DNA of 19,791 nucleotides from positions 1 through 19,791 of the forward strand of contig JAEZRH010000039.1 in NCBI GenBank assembly GCA_023412845.1, read 5' to 3'. The DNA comes from Bacillota bacterium (lineage in GTDB: Bacteria; Bacillota; Clostridia; Oscillospirales; Acutalibacteraceae). The position numbers were made by a program, and so were the translations under genes. A model generated the notes under the pieces. The model saw only the letters and a program-made list of their open reading frames with translations, ran no database searches and was not told the origin of the DNA. Shown in pieces: positions 13,625 through 19,791 of the stretch (position 1 is its first letter; each line of letters opens with the position of its first letter).

Positions 13625-13945
13625 ATGATTAAGAAGATTCATGTAAAAACAGGAGACACCGTCGTCGTCCTGAACGGAAAGGACCGCGGCAAAAAGGGCA
13701 AGGTCCTTGAAGTCAGCCCCAAAGAGGGCAAGGTCATTGTCGAAGGCATCAATATTGTGACAAAGCATGTGAAGCCTCGTACGGCCGGCCAGGAAGGCGG
13801 CATCGTGAAGGCCGAAGGCGCCCTGTACGCCTGCAAGGTCCAGCTTGTTTGCCCCCGCTGCGGAGAGCCCACCCGTGTCGGTCACAAGACATATGAAGAC
13901 GGCACGAAAGAGCGCATCTGCAAAAAATGCGGCGAAGCGCTGTAA
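13625..13945 (+). CDS. rplX: 50S ribosomal protein L24 with Cys4 C-terminal tail
   Basis: L24 is an assembly-initiator protein bound to 23S domain I. It has 106 residues. A KOW motif spans about 10-37 (GDTVVVLNGKDRGKKGKV). The C-terminal part contains two CxxC pairs, Cys76/Cys79 (CPRCGEPTRVG) and Cys99/Cys102 (CKKCGEAL), where many L24 proteins have non-cysteine residues, so zinc binding is likely. I start at ATG 13625, 9 bases after AGGAGG (13610-13615); GTG 13622 is an alternative. The ribosome binding site overlaps the rplN stop. Confidence 0.95.
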   Translation: MIKKIHVKTGDTVVVLNGKDRGKKGKVLEVSPKEGKVIVEGINIVTKHVKPRTAGQEGGIVKAEGALYACKVQLVCPRCGEPTRVGHKTYEDGTKERICKKCGEAL

Positions 13946-13956
13946 GGAGGAGAAAC

Positions 13957-14496
13957 ATGGCTAGACTGAAAGAATTCTATCAGAAGGAAGCCGTACCGGC
14001 CCTGATGAAAAAGTTTTCCTACAAAAGCGTCATGCAGATCCCGAAGCTTGAGAAGATCGTCATCAACGTAGGCGCGGGCGAAGCGAAGGAAAATTCCAAG
14101 GTGATAGACGCCGTCATTACCGATCTTTCCACAATCACCGGCCAGAGGCCGATGGTCACAACGGCGAAGAAATCCGTCGCGAACTTCAAGGTCCGCGCCG
14201 GCATGAAGATCGGTGCGAAGGTGACGCTCCGCGGCGACCGCATGTATGAGTTTTTGGACCGCCTGTTCAATGTGGCACTCCCGCGTGTGCGCGATTTCCG
14301 CGGCATCAGCCCGAACTCGTTCGACGGGCGCGGCAACTACAACATGGGCGTAAAAGAGCAGCTTATTTTTCCGGAGATCGAGTACGACAAAATCGACAAG
14401 GTCCGCGGGATGGACATCTGCTTTGTGACGACAGCGAAAACCGACGAGGAATCCAGAGAGCTGTTAAGGCTGATGGGCGCCCCGTTTGCAAAGTAA
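13957..14496 (+). CDS. rplE: 50S ribosomal protein L5
   Basis: L5 binds 5S rRNA in the central protuberance and contacts P-site tRNA. It has 179 residues. SVMQIPKLEKIVINVGAGEA, ITGQRPMVTTAKKSVANFK, LPRVRDFRGIS and the GNYNMGVKEQLIFPEI segment are diagnostic. The ATG at 13957 is behind AAGGAGGAG; in-frame codons further upstream lie inside rplX. Confidence 0.98.
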   Translation: MARLKEFYQKEAVPALMKKFSYKSVMQIPKLEKIVINVGAGEAKENSKVIDAVITDLSTITGQRPMVTTAKKSVANFKVRAGMKIGAKVTLRGDRMYEFLDRLFNVALPRVRDFRGISPNSFDGRGNYNMGVKEQLIFPEIEYDKIDKVRGMDICFVTTAKTDEESRELLRLMGAPFAK

Positions 14497-14509
14497 GGAG
14501 GGGTTTGTC

Positions 14510-14695
14510 ATGGCCAAGACATCAATGAAAATCAAACAGCAGCGGCCGGCAAAATTTTCGTCCCGCGAGTACAACAGATGCAAGATCTGTGGCAGGCCGC
14601 ATGCCTATCTTCGCAAATTCGGCATCTGCCGTATCTGTTTCAGGGAGCTGGCCTACAAGGGCGAGATTCCGGGCGTAAAAAAGGCAAGCTGGTAA
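14510..14695 (+). CDS. rpsZ: 30S ribosomal protein S14, zinc-binding type Z
   Basis: S14 lies in the 30S head and joins late in assembly. The 61-residue length and the Cys24-x2-Cys27 ... Cys40-x2-Cys43 zinc finger (CKICGRPH, CRICFRELA) define the short C+ form, also called rpsN type Z. The ATG at 14510 is behind AAGGAGG. The zinc-independent long form that some bacteria express under zinc limitation is not seen in this window. Confidence 0.97.
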   Translation: MAKTSMKIKQQRPAKFSSREYNRCKICGRPHAYLRKFGICRICFRELAYKGEIPGVKKASW

Positions 14696-14719
14696 AGGCT
14701 TAGCAAAGGAGGTAACGGC

Positions 14720-15118
14720 ATGCAAATCACAGACACCATTGCCGATCTGCTGACCCGCATCCGCAACGCAAGCTCAGCAAAGCATGACACCGTGGAGATT
14801 CCTGGGTCCAACATGAAAAAGGCCATTGTGCAGATTCTGGTCGACGAAGGGTATCTCAAGAGCTTCACGGTCGTGGACGACGGCAAGCAGGGCATTATCA
14901 AAGTCAATCTGAAATACGGCGAGGGCAAGACCGCGGCCATCAACGGCCTGCAGCGGGTTTCGAAGCCCGGTCTTCGCATCTATTCCAGCGCGGAGGAGAT
15001 GCCGCAGGTCATGAAAGGCCTGGGCATTGCGATCGTTTCCACCTCCAAGGGAATCAGGACCGACCGTCAGGCGCGCAAAGAGAACCTGGGCGGCGAGGTC
15101 CTCGCGTTTGTCTGGTAA
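14720..15118 (+). CDS. rpsH: 30S ribosomal protein S8
   Basis: S8 is a core 16S rRNA binder; in E. coli it regulates the spc operon by binding mRNA near rplE, and I did not see an obvious mimic here. It has 132 residues. QITDTIADLLTRIRNA near the start and STSKGIRTDRQARKENLGGEVLAFVW at the end (read as adjacent segments) are diagnostic. The ATG at 14720 follows AAAGGAGGT. Confidence 0.98.
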   Translation: MQITDTIADLLTRIRNASSAKHDTVEIPGSNMKKAIVQILVDEGYLKSFTVVDDGKQGIIKVNLKYGEGKTAAINGLQRVSKPGLRIYSSAEEMPQVMKGLGIAIVSTSKGIRTDRQARKENLGGEVLAFVW

Positions 15119-15135
15119 ATGAAGGGGGCGCAGCA

Positions 15136-15684
15136 ATGTCGCGAATTGGAAGAAAACCCATAAATATTCCCGCCGGCGTCACCGTAGCGGTTGACGGCAG
15201 CGTTGTAACGGTCAAGGGACCGAAGGGGACCCTGACCCAGAAGGTCCACCGCAACATGAGCGTTGCAGTGGAGGGCAGCGAGGTGCATGTCACCCGGCCC
15301 AACGACGAAAAGGAAAACAAGGCCCTGCACGGCATGACACGTTCGCTCATCAACAACATGGTGCTTGGCGTGACGGAAGGCTTCAAAAAGGAGCTTGAGA
15401 TCAACGGCGTCGGCTACCGTGCGCTGAAACAGGGCAAGAACCTTGTGATGACCCTCGGGTATTCCCACCAGGTGACGGTTCCTGAAGTGGACGGCATCAC
15501 CATCGAGTGCCCGACGGCGAACAAGATCGTCATCCTCGGCCCGGACAAACAGCAGGTCGGCCAGTTTGCCGCGGAAGTCCGCGAGAAACGCCCGCCGGAG
15601 CCGTATAAGGGCAAGGGCATCAAGTACGTGAACGAACACATCCGCCGTAAGGAAGGCAAAGCCGGCAAAGGCGCCAAGAAGTAA
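15136..15684 (+). CDS. rplF: 50S ribosomal protein L6
   Basis: L6 sits near the factor-binding stalk base. It has 182 residues with two repeated alpha/beta halves. SRIGRKPINIPAGV starts it, and the signature PEPYKGKGIKYVNE is near the end, followed by a Lys/Gly-rich tail. The ATG at 15136 is behind GAAGGGGG. Confidence 0.98.
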   Translation: MSRIGRKPINIPAGVTVAVDGSVVTVKGPKGTLTQKVHRNMSVAVEGSEVHVTRPNDEKENKALHGMTRSLINNMVLGVTEGFKKELEINGVGYRALKQGKNLVMTLGYSHQVTVPEVDGITIECPTANKIVILGPDKQQVGQFAAEVREKRPPEPYKGKGIKYVNEHIRRKEGKAGKGAKK

Positions 15685-15698
15685 GGAGTGAATCGCAA

Positions 15699-16058
15699 AT
15701 GGTGAACAAGGCCGATACCAATGTGGCCAGACTGCAGCGCCACAAAAGGGTGCGCGGCAAAATATCCGGTACGGGAGAGTGCCCGCGCCTGAACGTATTT
15801 CGCTCTACCAACAACATCTACGCCCAGATCATCGATGATGTCAAGGGCGTCACGCTTGTTGCGGCTTCTTCGCTGGACAAGGAGTTTGAAGGCAGCGGCG
15901 GAAATAAAGAAGCGGCCCGCAAGATCGGCGAACTGATCGCCAAACGCGCGGCTGAAAAGGGAATCGAACAGGTCGTATTTGACCGCGGCGGCTACCTGTA
16001 CCACGGCCGCGTCAAAGAACTGGCCGAAGGCGCCCGCGAGGGCGGTCTCAAGTTCTGA
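15699..16058 (+). CDS. rplR: 50S ribosomal protein L18
   Basis: L18 binds 5S rRNA together with L5. It has 119 residues. RHKRVRGKISGTGECPRLNVFRS (two adjacent motifs), NIYAQIIDD and the C-terminal FDRGGYLYHGRVKELAEGAR are typical. The ATG at 15699 is behind AAGGAG at the rplF stop. Confidence 0.97.
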   Translation: MVNKADTNVARLQRHKRVRGKISGTGECPRLNVFRSTNNIYAQIIDDVKGVTLVAASSLDKEFEGSGGNKEAARKIGELIAKRAAEKGIEQVVFDRGGYLYHGRVKELAEGAREGGLKF

Positions 16059-16074
16059 GAGAGGAGGAAATCTT

Positions 16075-16575
16075 TTGGCTAGATATGAACAGCCCGCAGA
16101 TGAATTCAAAGAGCACGTAGTTGCCATTAACCGCGTATCCAAAACCGTGAAAGGCGGCCGTATCTTCAAGTTTGCCGCGCTTGTCGTCGTGGGCGACGGG
16201 AAAGGTACCGTCGGCTTCGGCATCGGCAAGGCCGGCGAAGTTCCGGACGCCATCCGCAAGGGCATTGAAGACGCGAAGAAGAATCTTGTGAAGATCTCCC
16301 TGCGCGGGTCGACCATCCCGCACGAGATCATCGGGGCATACGGTGCCGGCAGAGTACTGATGAAGCCCGCTGCACCCGGTACCGGCGTTATCGCCGGCGG
16401 CCCGGTCCGCGCCGTTGTGGAAGCCGCCGGGATCCGCGATATCCGGACGAAGGCCCTCCGCTCGAACAACCCGTGCAATGTGGTCCGCGCAACCATGGAC
16501 GGCATGAGAAAACTGCGCAACGCACAGCAGGTCGCCCAGACACGGGGCAAATCGGTAAAGGAAATTTTTGCATAA
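16075..16575 (+). CDS. rpsE: 30S ribosomal protein S5 (TTG start)
   Basis: S5 lies at the mRNA entry and the decoding domain, and its basic loop is the spectinomycin-resistance site. It has 166 residues. VVAINRVSKTVKGGRIFKF, FAALVVVGDGKGTVGFG, IPHEIIGAYGAG and LKPAAPGTGVIAGGPVRAV-like motifs are intact. The start is TTG at 16075, 7 bases after GAGGAGG (16061-16067). No in-frame ATG or GTG lies between there and the conserved core, so the TTG call is firm. Confidence 0.96.
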   Translation: MARYEQPADEFKEHVVAINRVSKTVKGGRIFKFAALVVVGDGKGTVGFGIGKAGEVPDAIRKGIEDAKKNLVKISLRGSTIPHEIIGAYGAGRVLMKPAAPGTGVIAGGPVRAVVEAAGIRDIRTKALRSNNPCNVVRATMDGMRKLRNAQQVAQTRGKSVKEIFA

Positions 16576-16590
16576 GGAGGGCAGAGCAAT

Positions 16591-16770
16591 ATGGCACAGT
16601 TGAAAGTAACGCTGGTCAAAAGCCTGATCGGCGCCAAAAAAGACCAGATTGCAACCGCCCGCGCTCTTGGTCTTACCAAAATCGGCGATTCGTCGGTTCA
16701 GCCCGACAATGACCAGACCAAAGGCAAGGTGGCCAAGATTATCCACCTCATCGAGGTAAGTAACGCGTAA
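16591..16770 (+). CDS. rpmD: 50S ribosomal protein L30
   Basis: L30 is a small large-subunit protein, present in many but not all bacteria. The 59 residues are the usual length. The start MAQLKVTLVKSLIGAKKDQ, the helix TARALGLTKIGDSSV and the terminal KGKVAKIIHLIEV match the family. The ATG at 16591 follows AAGGAGG, and TAA is at 16768-16770. It fits exactly between rpsE and rplO, the conserved spc order. Confidence 0.97.
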   Translation: MAQLKVTLVKSLIGAKKDQIATARALGLTKIGDSSVQPDNDQTKGKVAKIIHLIEVSNA

Positions 16771-16788
16771 GCAAGGAGGTGCGAGTAA

Positions 16789-17229
16789 ATGAAGTTGAAC
16801 GATCTGACTGCGGTTCCGGGTTCCAAAAAGGAGCGCAAGCGCATCGGCAGGGGCATCGGCTCCGGCCAGGGCAAAACCGCGGGGAAGGGCAGCAAGGGCC
16901 AGAAAGCCAGATCCGGCGGTTCCATCCGTCCGGGCTTTGAAGGCGGCCAGATGCCTTTGCAGCGCCGTATTCCGAAGCGCGGTTTCGTAAGCATTTTCGG
17001 TAAAAACATCCGGGCCATCAATATCGGTTCGCTTGAAAAATTCGAAGACGGAGCCACGGTTGACGCCAAGGCGCTAATAGACGCCGGCATTGTCAACACC
17101 TGCGGCGACGGGATCAAGATCCTGGGCAACGGAAAGCTGACAAAGAAGCTGACGGTGAAGGCCGCTGCGTTTTCCGGCTCCGCAAAGGAGAAGATCGAAG
17201 CTGCTGGCGGGAAGGCAGAGGTGATCTGA
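16789..17229 (+). CDS. rplO: 50S ribosomal protein L15
   Basis: L15 is a late-assembling protein with a long basic N-terminal extension through the 23S rRNA. It has 146 residues. KLNDLTAVPGSKKERKRIGRG, the Gly/Lys-rich GKTAGKGSKGQKARSGG and the C-terminal VKAAAFSGSAKEKIEAAGG are typical. The ATG at 16789 is behind AAGGAGGT. The secY start follows after one base. Confidence 0.98.
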   Translation: MKLNDLTAVPGSKKERKRIGRGIGSGQGKTAGKGSKGQKARSGGSIRPGFEGGQMPLQRRIPKRGFVSIFGKNIRAINIGSLEKFEDGATVDAKALIDAGIVNTCGDGIKILGNGKLTKKLTVKAAAFSGSAKEKIEAAGGKAEVI

Positions 17230-17230
17230 T

Positions 17231-18565
17231 TTGTTTAAAACAATCAAGAACGCCTGGGCTATCCCCGATCTGCGCAAAAAGATGCTCTTCACCCTGTTCA
17301 TCATCGTCGTTTTCCGTTTCGGCGCGGCAATTCCCGTGCCGTTTCTGAACACAGAGGCCCTAAAGGGCCTGATGAGCGAAGTCGGCGCGGCCGGGACCGC
17401 GCTTAGCTACCTCGACACCCTCTCCGGCGGCGCATTCGCGCAGGCGACGCTGTTCGCCATGAGCGTGACGCCGTACATCAACAGTAGCATTGTCATCCAG
17501 CTTCTTACCGTCGCCATTCCGGCACTGGAACATCTGGCGAAGGAAGGCGAGGAGGGCCGCAAAAAGCTTGGGGCCATCACCCGCTATGTCACCGTGATCC
17601 TCGCCCTGATCCAGGGCCTTTCCTACTATTTCTACCTGCGCAACAGTTCCTATCAGGGGACTACGATCGTGAAATACACAACCGGGTGGCAGGCAGTCTT
17701 CGCGGGCATCGTCATTGTGCTGACGTTCACCGCGGGCGCCGCGCTGATGATGTGGCTCGGCGAGCAGATTAATCAGCACGGCATTGGCAACGGGATTTCG
17801 ATCCTGCTGTTTGCCGGCATTGTGTCCAGAATGCCGCACACGTTCAATGTGCTGGGCACGTTCTGGAACGCGGCCGGTCAGGACCCCGCAAGCTACGGCA
17901 AGTATTATTTCCTGGTCCCGCTGTTTGTGGTGCTGTTCCTCGTCATGATGTTCGTCATCGTATATATGTATGATTCCGAGCACCGCATCCCGGTGCAGTA
18001 CGCAAAACGCATGGTCGGGCGTAAAATGTACGGCGGCCAGAGCAGCCATATTCCGATCAAGATCGGCCTTTCGGGCGTCATGCCGATCATTTTCGCAAGT
18101 TCTATCCTGATTATCCCCAGCACCATTCAGTTCTTTCTGGGCGACCGGGTGCAGACAGGATTCTGGAAAAGCTTTTTTGACGCATTTTCCACAACAGGCT
18201 GGATCTATTCCGTTCTGTACTTCTTGCTGATCATCATTTTTGCCTTTTTCTACATGTCCATCCAGTATAATCCAATTGAGATGGCCAATAATCTTCGTCA
18301 GAGCAACGGCACGATCCCCGGCATCCGTCCCGGCAAACCGACTTCAGACTACATTGCCAGGATAATTTCCAAGGTAACGTTCATCGGTTCGCTGTTCCTC
18401 GGCTTCATCGCGCTGATGCCGATCATTTTCGGCGCTTCGACCGGAATGAGAAACTTGTCCATCGGCGGCACATCGCTGCTGATCCTCGCCGGCGTCGCCC
18501 TGGAGACAATCAAGCAGTTGGAATCACAGATGATGATGAGGCATTACAAGGGATTTTTGGACTGA
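17231..18565 (+). CDS. secY: Preprotein translocase subunit SecY (TTG start)
   Basis: SecY is the channel of the general secretion translocon. It has 444 residues and about ten membrane segments, with the first near 17-37, followed by FAQATLFAMSVTPYINSSIVIQ (plug and TM2 region, read as segments). Family signatures are visible: ALMMWLGEQINQHGIGNGIS and the cytoplasmic loop RIPVQYAKRMVG. The usual MFKTI start follows the TTG at 17231, whose AGAGGTGAT ribosome binding site lies in the last codons of rplO. There is one base between the genes, so translation is probably coupled. Confidence 0.97.
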   Translation: MFKTIKNAWAIPDLRKKMLFTLFIIVVFRFGAAIPVPFLNTEALKGLMSEVGAAGTALSYLDTLSGGAFAQATLFAMSVTPYINSSIVIQLLTVAIPALEHLAKEGEEGRKKLGAITRYVTVILALIQGLSYYFYLRNSSYQGTTIVKYTTGWQAVFAGIVIVLTFTAGAALMMWLGEQINQHGIGNGISILLFAGIVSRMPHTFNVLGTFWNAAGQDPASYGKYYFLVPLFVVLFLVMMFVIVYMYDSEHRIPVQYAKRMVGRKMYGGQSSHIPIKIGLSGVMPIIFASSILIIPSTIQFFLGDRVQTGFWKSFFDAFSTTGWIYSVLYFLLIIIFAFFYMSIQYNPIEMANNLRQSNGTIPGIRPGKPTSDYIARIISKVTFIGSLFLGFIALMPIIFGASTGMRNLSIGGTSLLILAGVALETIKQLESQMMMRHYKGFLD

Positions 18566-18583
18566 TAGAAGGAGTGTGCAAAA

Positions 18584-19213
18584 ATGAATCTGATTTTTCT
18601 CGGCGCACCCGGTGCAGGCAAGGGCACCCACGCGGAAATCCTTGCCCAGAAACTGAATATCCCCACAATTTCCACAGGCAATATCATTCGTGACGCGCTG
18701 AAAAGCGGCACGGAAATGGGCCAGAAGGCAAAAGCCTACACTGAGGCCGGCAAGCTTGTCCCCGACGAGGTGGTCATCGGCATCGTCCGCGACCGCATCA
18801 AACAGGACGACTGCAGAGGCGGCTTCATTCTGGACGGCTTCCCCCGGACCATTCCGCAGGCCGAGGCGCTGGATGAAATGGTCAGAATCGACAGGGTCGT
18901 CGATATCGAGGTCCCCGAAGAACTGATTCTGGAGCGTTTGTCCGGCCGCCGTGTCTGCAGCAGGTGCGGCGCACCCTATAACATCTACAACAGCAAATCG
19001 AAGGTAGACGGGGTCTGCGATGCCTGCGGCGGCGCCCTTGTTCAGCGCAAGGATGACCAACCCGAAACAGTCAAAGAAAGACTGAGAGTGTACCATGAGC
19101 AGACGGAGCCGCTTGTCGGGTACTATAAGGACCAGAACAAGCTCTGCATCGTGCACGGCACAAACGACAAAGCTGCGACGGCGCAAAAAATCTTCAACGC
19201 ACTAGAGGCGTGA
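18584..19213 (+). CDS. adk: Adenylate kinase with zinc-binding LID
   Basis: This enzyme interconverts ATP + AMP and two ADP in the cytoplasm. It has 209 residues. The P-loop GAPGAGKGT is at 7-15, the AMP-binding TGNIIRDALK follows at about 31-40, and DGFPRT is near 84-89. The LID carries Cys125-x2-Cys128 and Cys145-x2-Cys148, the structural zinc site typical of Gram-positive adenylate kinases. The ATG at 18584 is behind AAGGAG. Placement after secY and before map is the usual Firmicutes order. Confidence 0.98.
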   Translation: MNLIFLGAPGAGKGTHAEILAQKLNIPTISTGNIIRDALKSGTEMGQKAKAYTEAGKLVPDEVVIGIVRDRIKQDDCRGGFILDGFPRTIPQAEALDEMVRIDRVVDIEVPEELILERLSGRRVCSRCGAPYNIYNSKSKVDGVCDACGGALVQRKDDQPETVKERLRVYHEQTEPLVGYYKDQNKLCIVHGTNDKAATAQKIFNALEA

Positions 19214-19216
19214 TTC

Positions 19217-19791
19217 ATGATTGTTCTGAAAACGAGCAGGGAGCTCAAAATCATGCGCGAAGCGGGGAGAATCGCTGCGAACGCATTGAAGGCGGCCGGG
19301 GCCGCGGTACAGCCGGGTGTTTCCACCTGGGAGATCGACCGCGTCGCCCGCCGGTATATTGAGGAACAGGGGGCAAAACCGACTTTCCTCGGGTACGGCG
19401 GTTTCCCGGCAAGCGCCTGCGTTTCCGTCAATAACGTGGTCATCCATGGCATACCGAGCAAAAGCCAGATCGTAAAGGAAGGCGACATCGTCAGCATCGA
19501 CGTCGGCGCCACATACCAGGGTTTCGTCGGCGACAACGCGTGGACCTTTCCCTGCGGAAAGGTCGGCGCGGACGCGCAGGCCCTGATGGACGCGACGCGC
19601 GAGAGCTTGATGGAGGGAATCAGGGCTGCGGTTGCAGGAAACCGGATCGGTGACATCGGCAGCGCGGTCCAACGGTATGCCGAAGCTCGCGGCTACTCGG
19701 TGGTACGGGATTTCGTCGGCCACGGAGTAGGCGCGAAGATGCATGAAGACCCAAGTGTTCCCAATTACGGCACGCCCGGAAGGGGTGTGCG
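19217..19791 (+). CDS. map: Methionine aminopeptidase type I, N-terminal part (3' truncated by window edge)
   Basis: This enzyme removes the N-terminal methionine from nascent proteins. The frame is open from ATG 19217 to the window end, 191 codons out of about 250. Active-site residues are visible: His77 (VIHGIP), the metal ligands Asp95 (SIDVGA) and Asp106 (GDNAWTF), and His169 in VGHGVG. The two later glutamate ligands lie beyond the window. There is no N-terminal zinc-finger extension, so it is the short type Ia form. It starts 3 bases after the adk stop, with GAGG in the end of adk as ribosome binding site. Confidence 0.96.
   Translation, partial: MIVLKTSRELKIMREAGRIAANALKAAGAAVQPGVSTWEIDRVARRYIEEQGAKPTFLGYGGFPASACVSVNNVVIHGIPSKSQIVKEGDIVSIDVGATYQGFVGDNAWTFPCGKVGADAQALMDATRESLMEGIRAAVAGNRIGDIGSAVQRYAEARGYSVVRDFVGHGVGAKMHEDPSVPNYGTPGRGV

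Noticed and set aside
15414..16679. A 421-codon open frame on the - strand
   Set aside because: It is antisense to rplF, rplR, rpsE and rpmD, all certain genes, and has no family signature or ribosome binding site that I can see.
1..19791. Mobile elements, CRISPR arrays, tRNA/rRNA genes, horizontal-transfer islands
   Set aside because: I looked for spaced direct repeats, terminal inverted repeats, transposase or integrase motifs and tRNA-like cloverleafs and found none. All genes run in the same direction with similar composition.

Overview
The window looks like chromosomal DNA from a fairly GC-rich low-GC-lineage Gram-positive bacterium of the class Clostridia; I infer an Oscillospiraceae-like genome. 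The evidence is strong AGGAGG-type ribosome binding sites before almost every gene, a zinc-type S14 protein, a zinc-finger adenylate kinase, a short clostridial-type LeuD, lipobox lipoproteins, and the S10-spc gene order rpsJ to map. Every gene I can support is on the + strand. I see no tRNA, rRNA, CRISPR array, insertion sequence, phage gene or attachment site.

Layout. (1) 1-1213: the end of leuC and all of leuD, the two subunits of isopropylmalate isomerase, closed by an intrinsic terminator near 1250-1293. (2) 1515-5458: an operon of an OmpR-family response regulator, a membrane histidine kinase and a membrane-anchored HtrA serine protease carrying a PDZ domain, closed by a terminator at 5477-5530. 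(3) 5519-7667: two paralogous lipoproteins with DUF3298 (RsiV/PdaC-like) domains. Each has its own promoter, and both promoters carry the same tandem T(T/G)TA(C/A)(C/G) boxes at a 10-base period in the same position relative to the -10 element. (4) 7729-8061: an A/T-tract plus promoter, then a long leader with two intrinsic-terminator-like hairpins and a possible 35-codon ORF, ahead of the ribosomal cluster. (5) 8062-19791: rpsJ-rplC-rplD-rplW-rplB-rpsS-rplV-rpsC-rplP-rpmC-rpsQ-rplN-rplX-rplE-rpsZ(N)-rpsH-rplF-rplR-rpsE-rpmD-rplO-secY-adk-map. The map gene runs off the window.

How the genes may work together. Regions 2 and 3 read as an envelope-surveillance module: a two-component system co-transcribed with an extracytoplasmic quality-control protease, next to two lipoproteins sharing one operator design. 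The operator half-site TGTAAC fits the published WalR half-site TGTWAH, but the spacing is N4 rather than N5. No such box was found before the local regulator gene, so the link between regulator and boxes is a hypothesis. Region 5 is a standard ribosomal protein/secretion operon. Its most interesting parts are regulatory: the tandem-terminator leader, hairpins in the rpsJ-rplC and rplW-rplB gaps, UUG starts on rpsE and secY, and an L24 with an extra Cys4 zinc-ribbon-like tail.

Nothing here is clearly a wholly new system. The best candidates for undescribed biology are the shared operator of the lipoprotein pair and the S10 leader.
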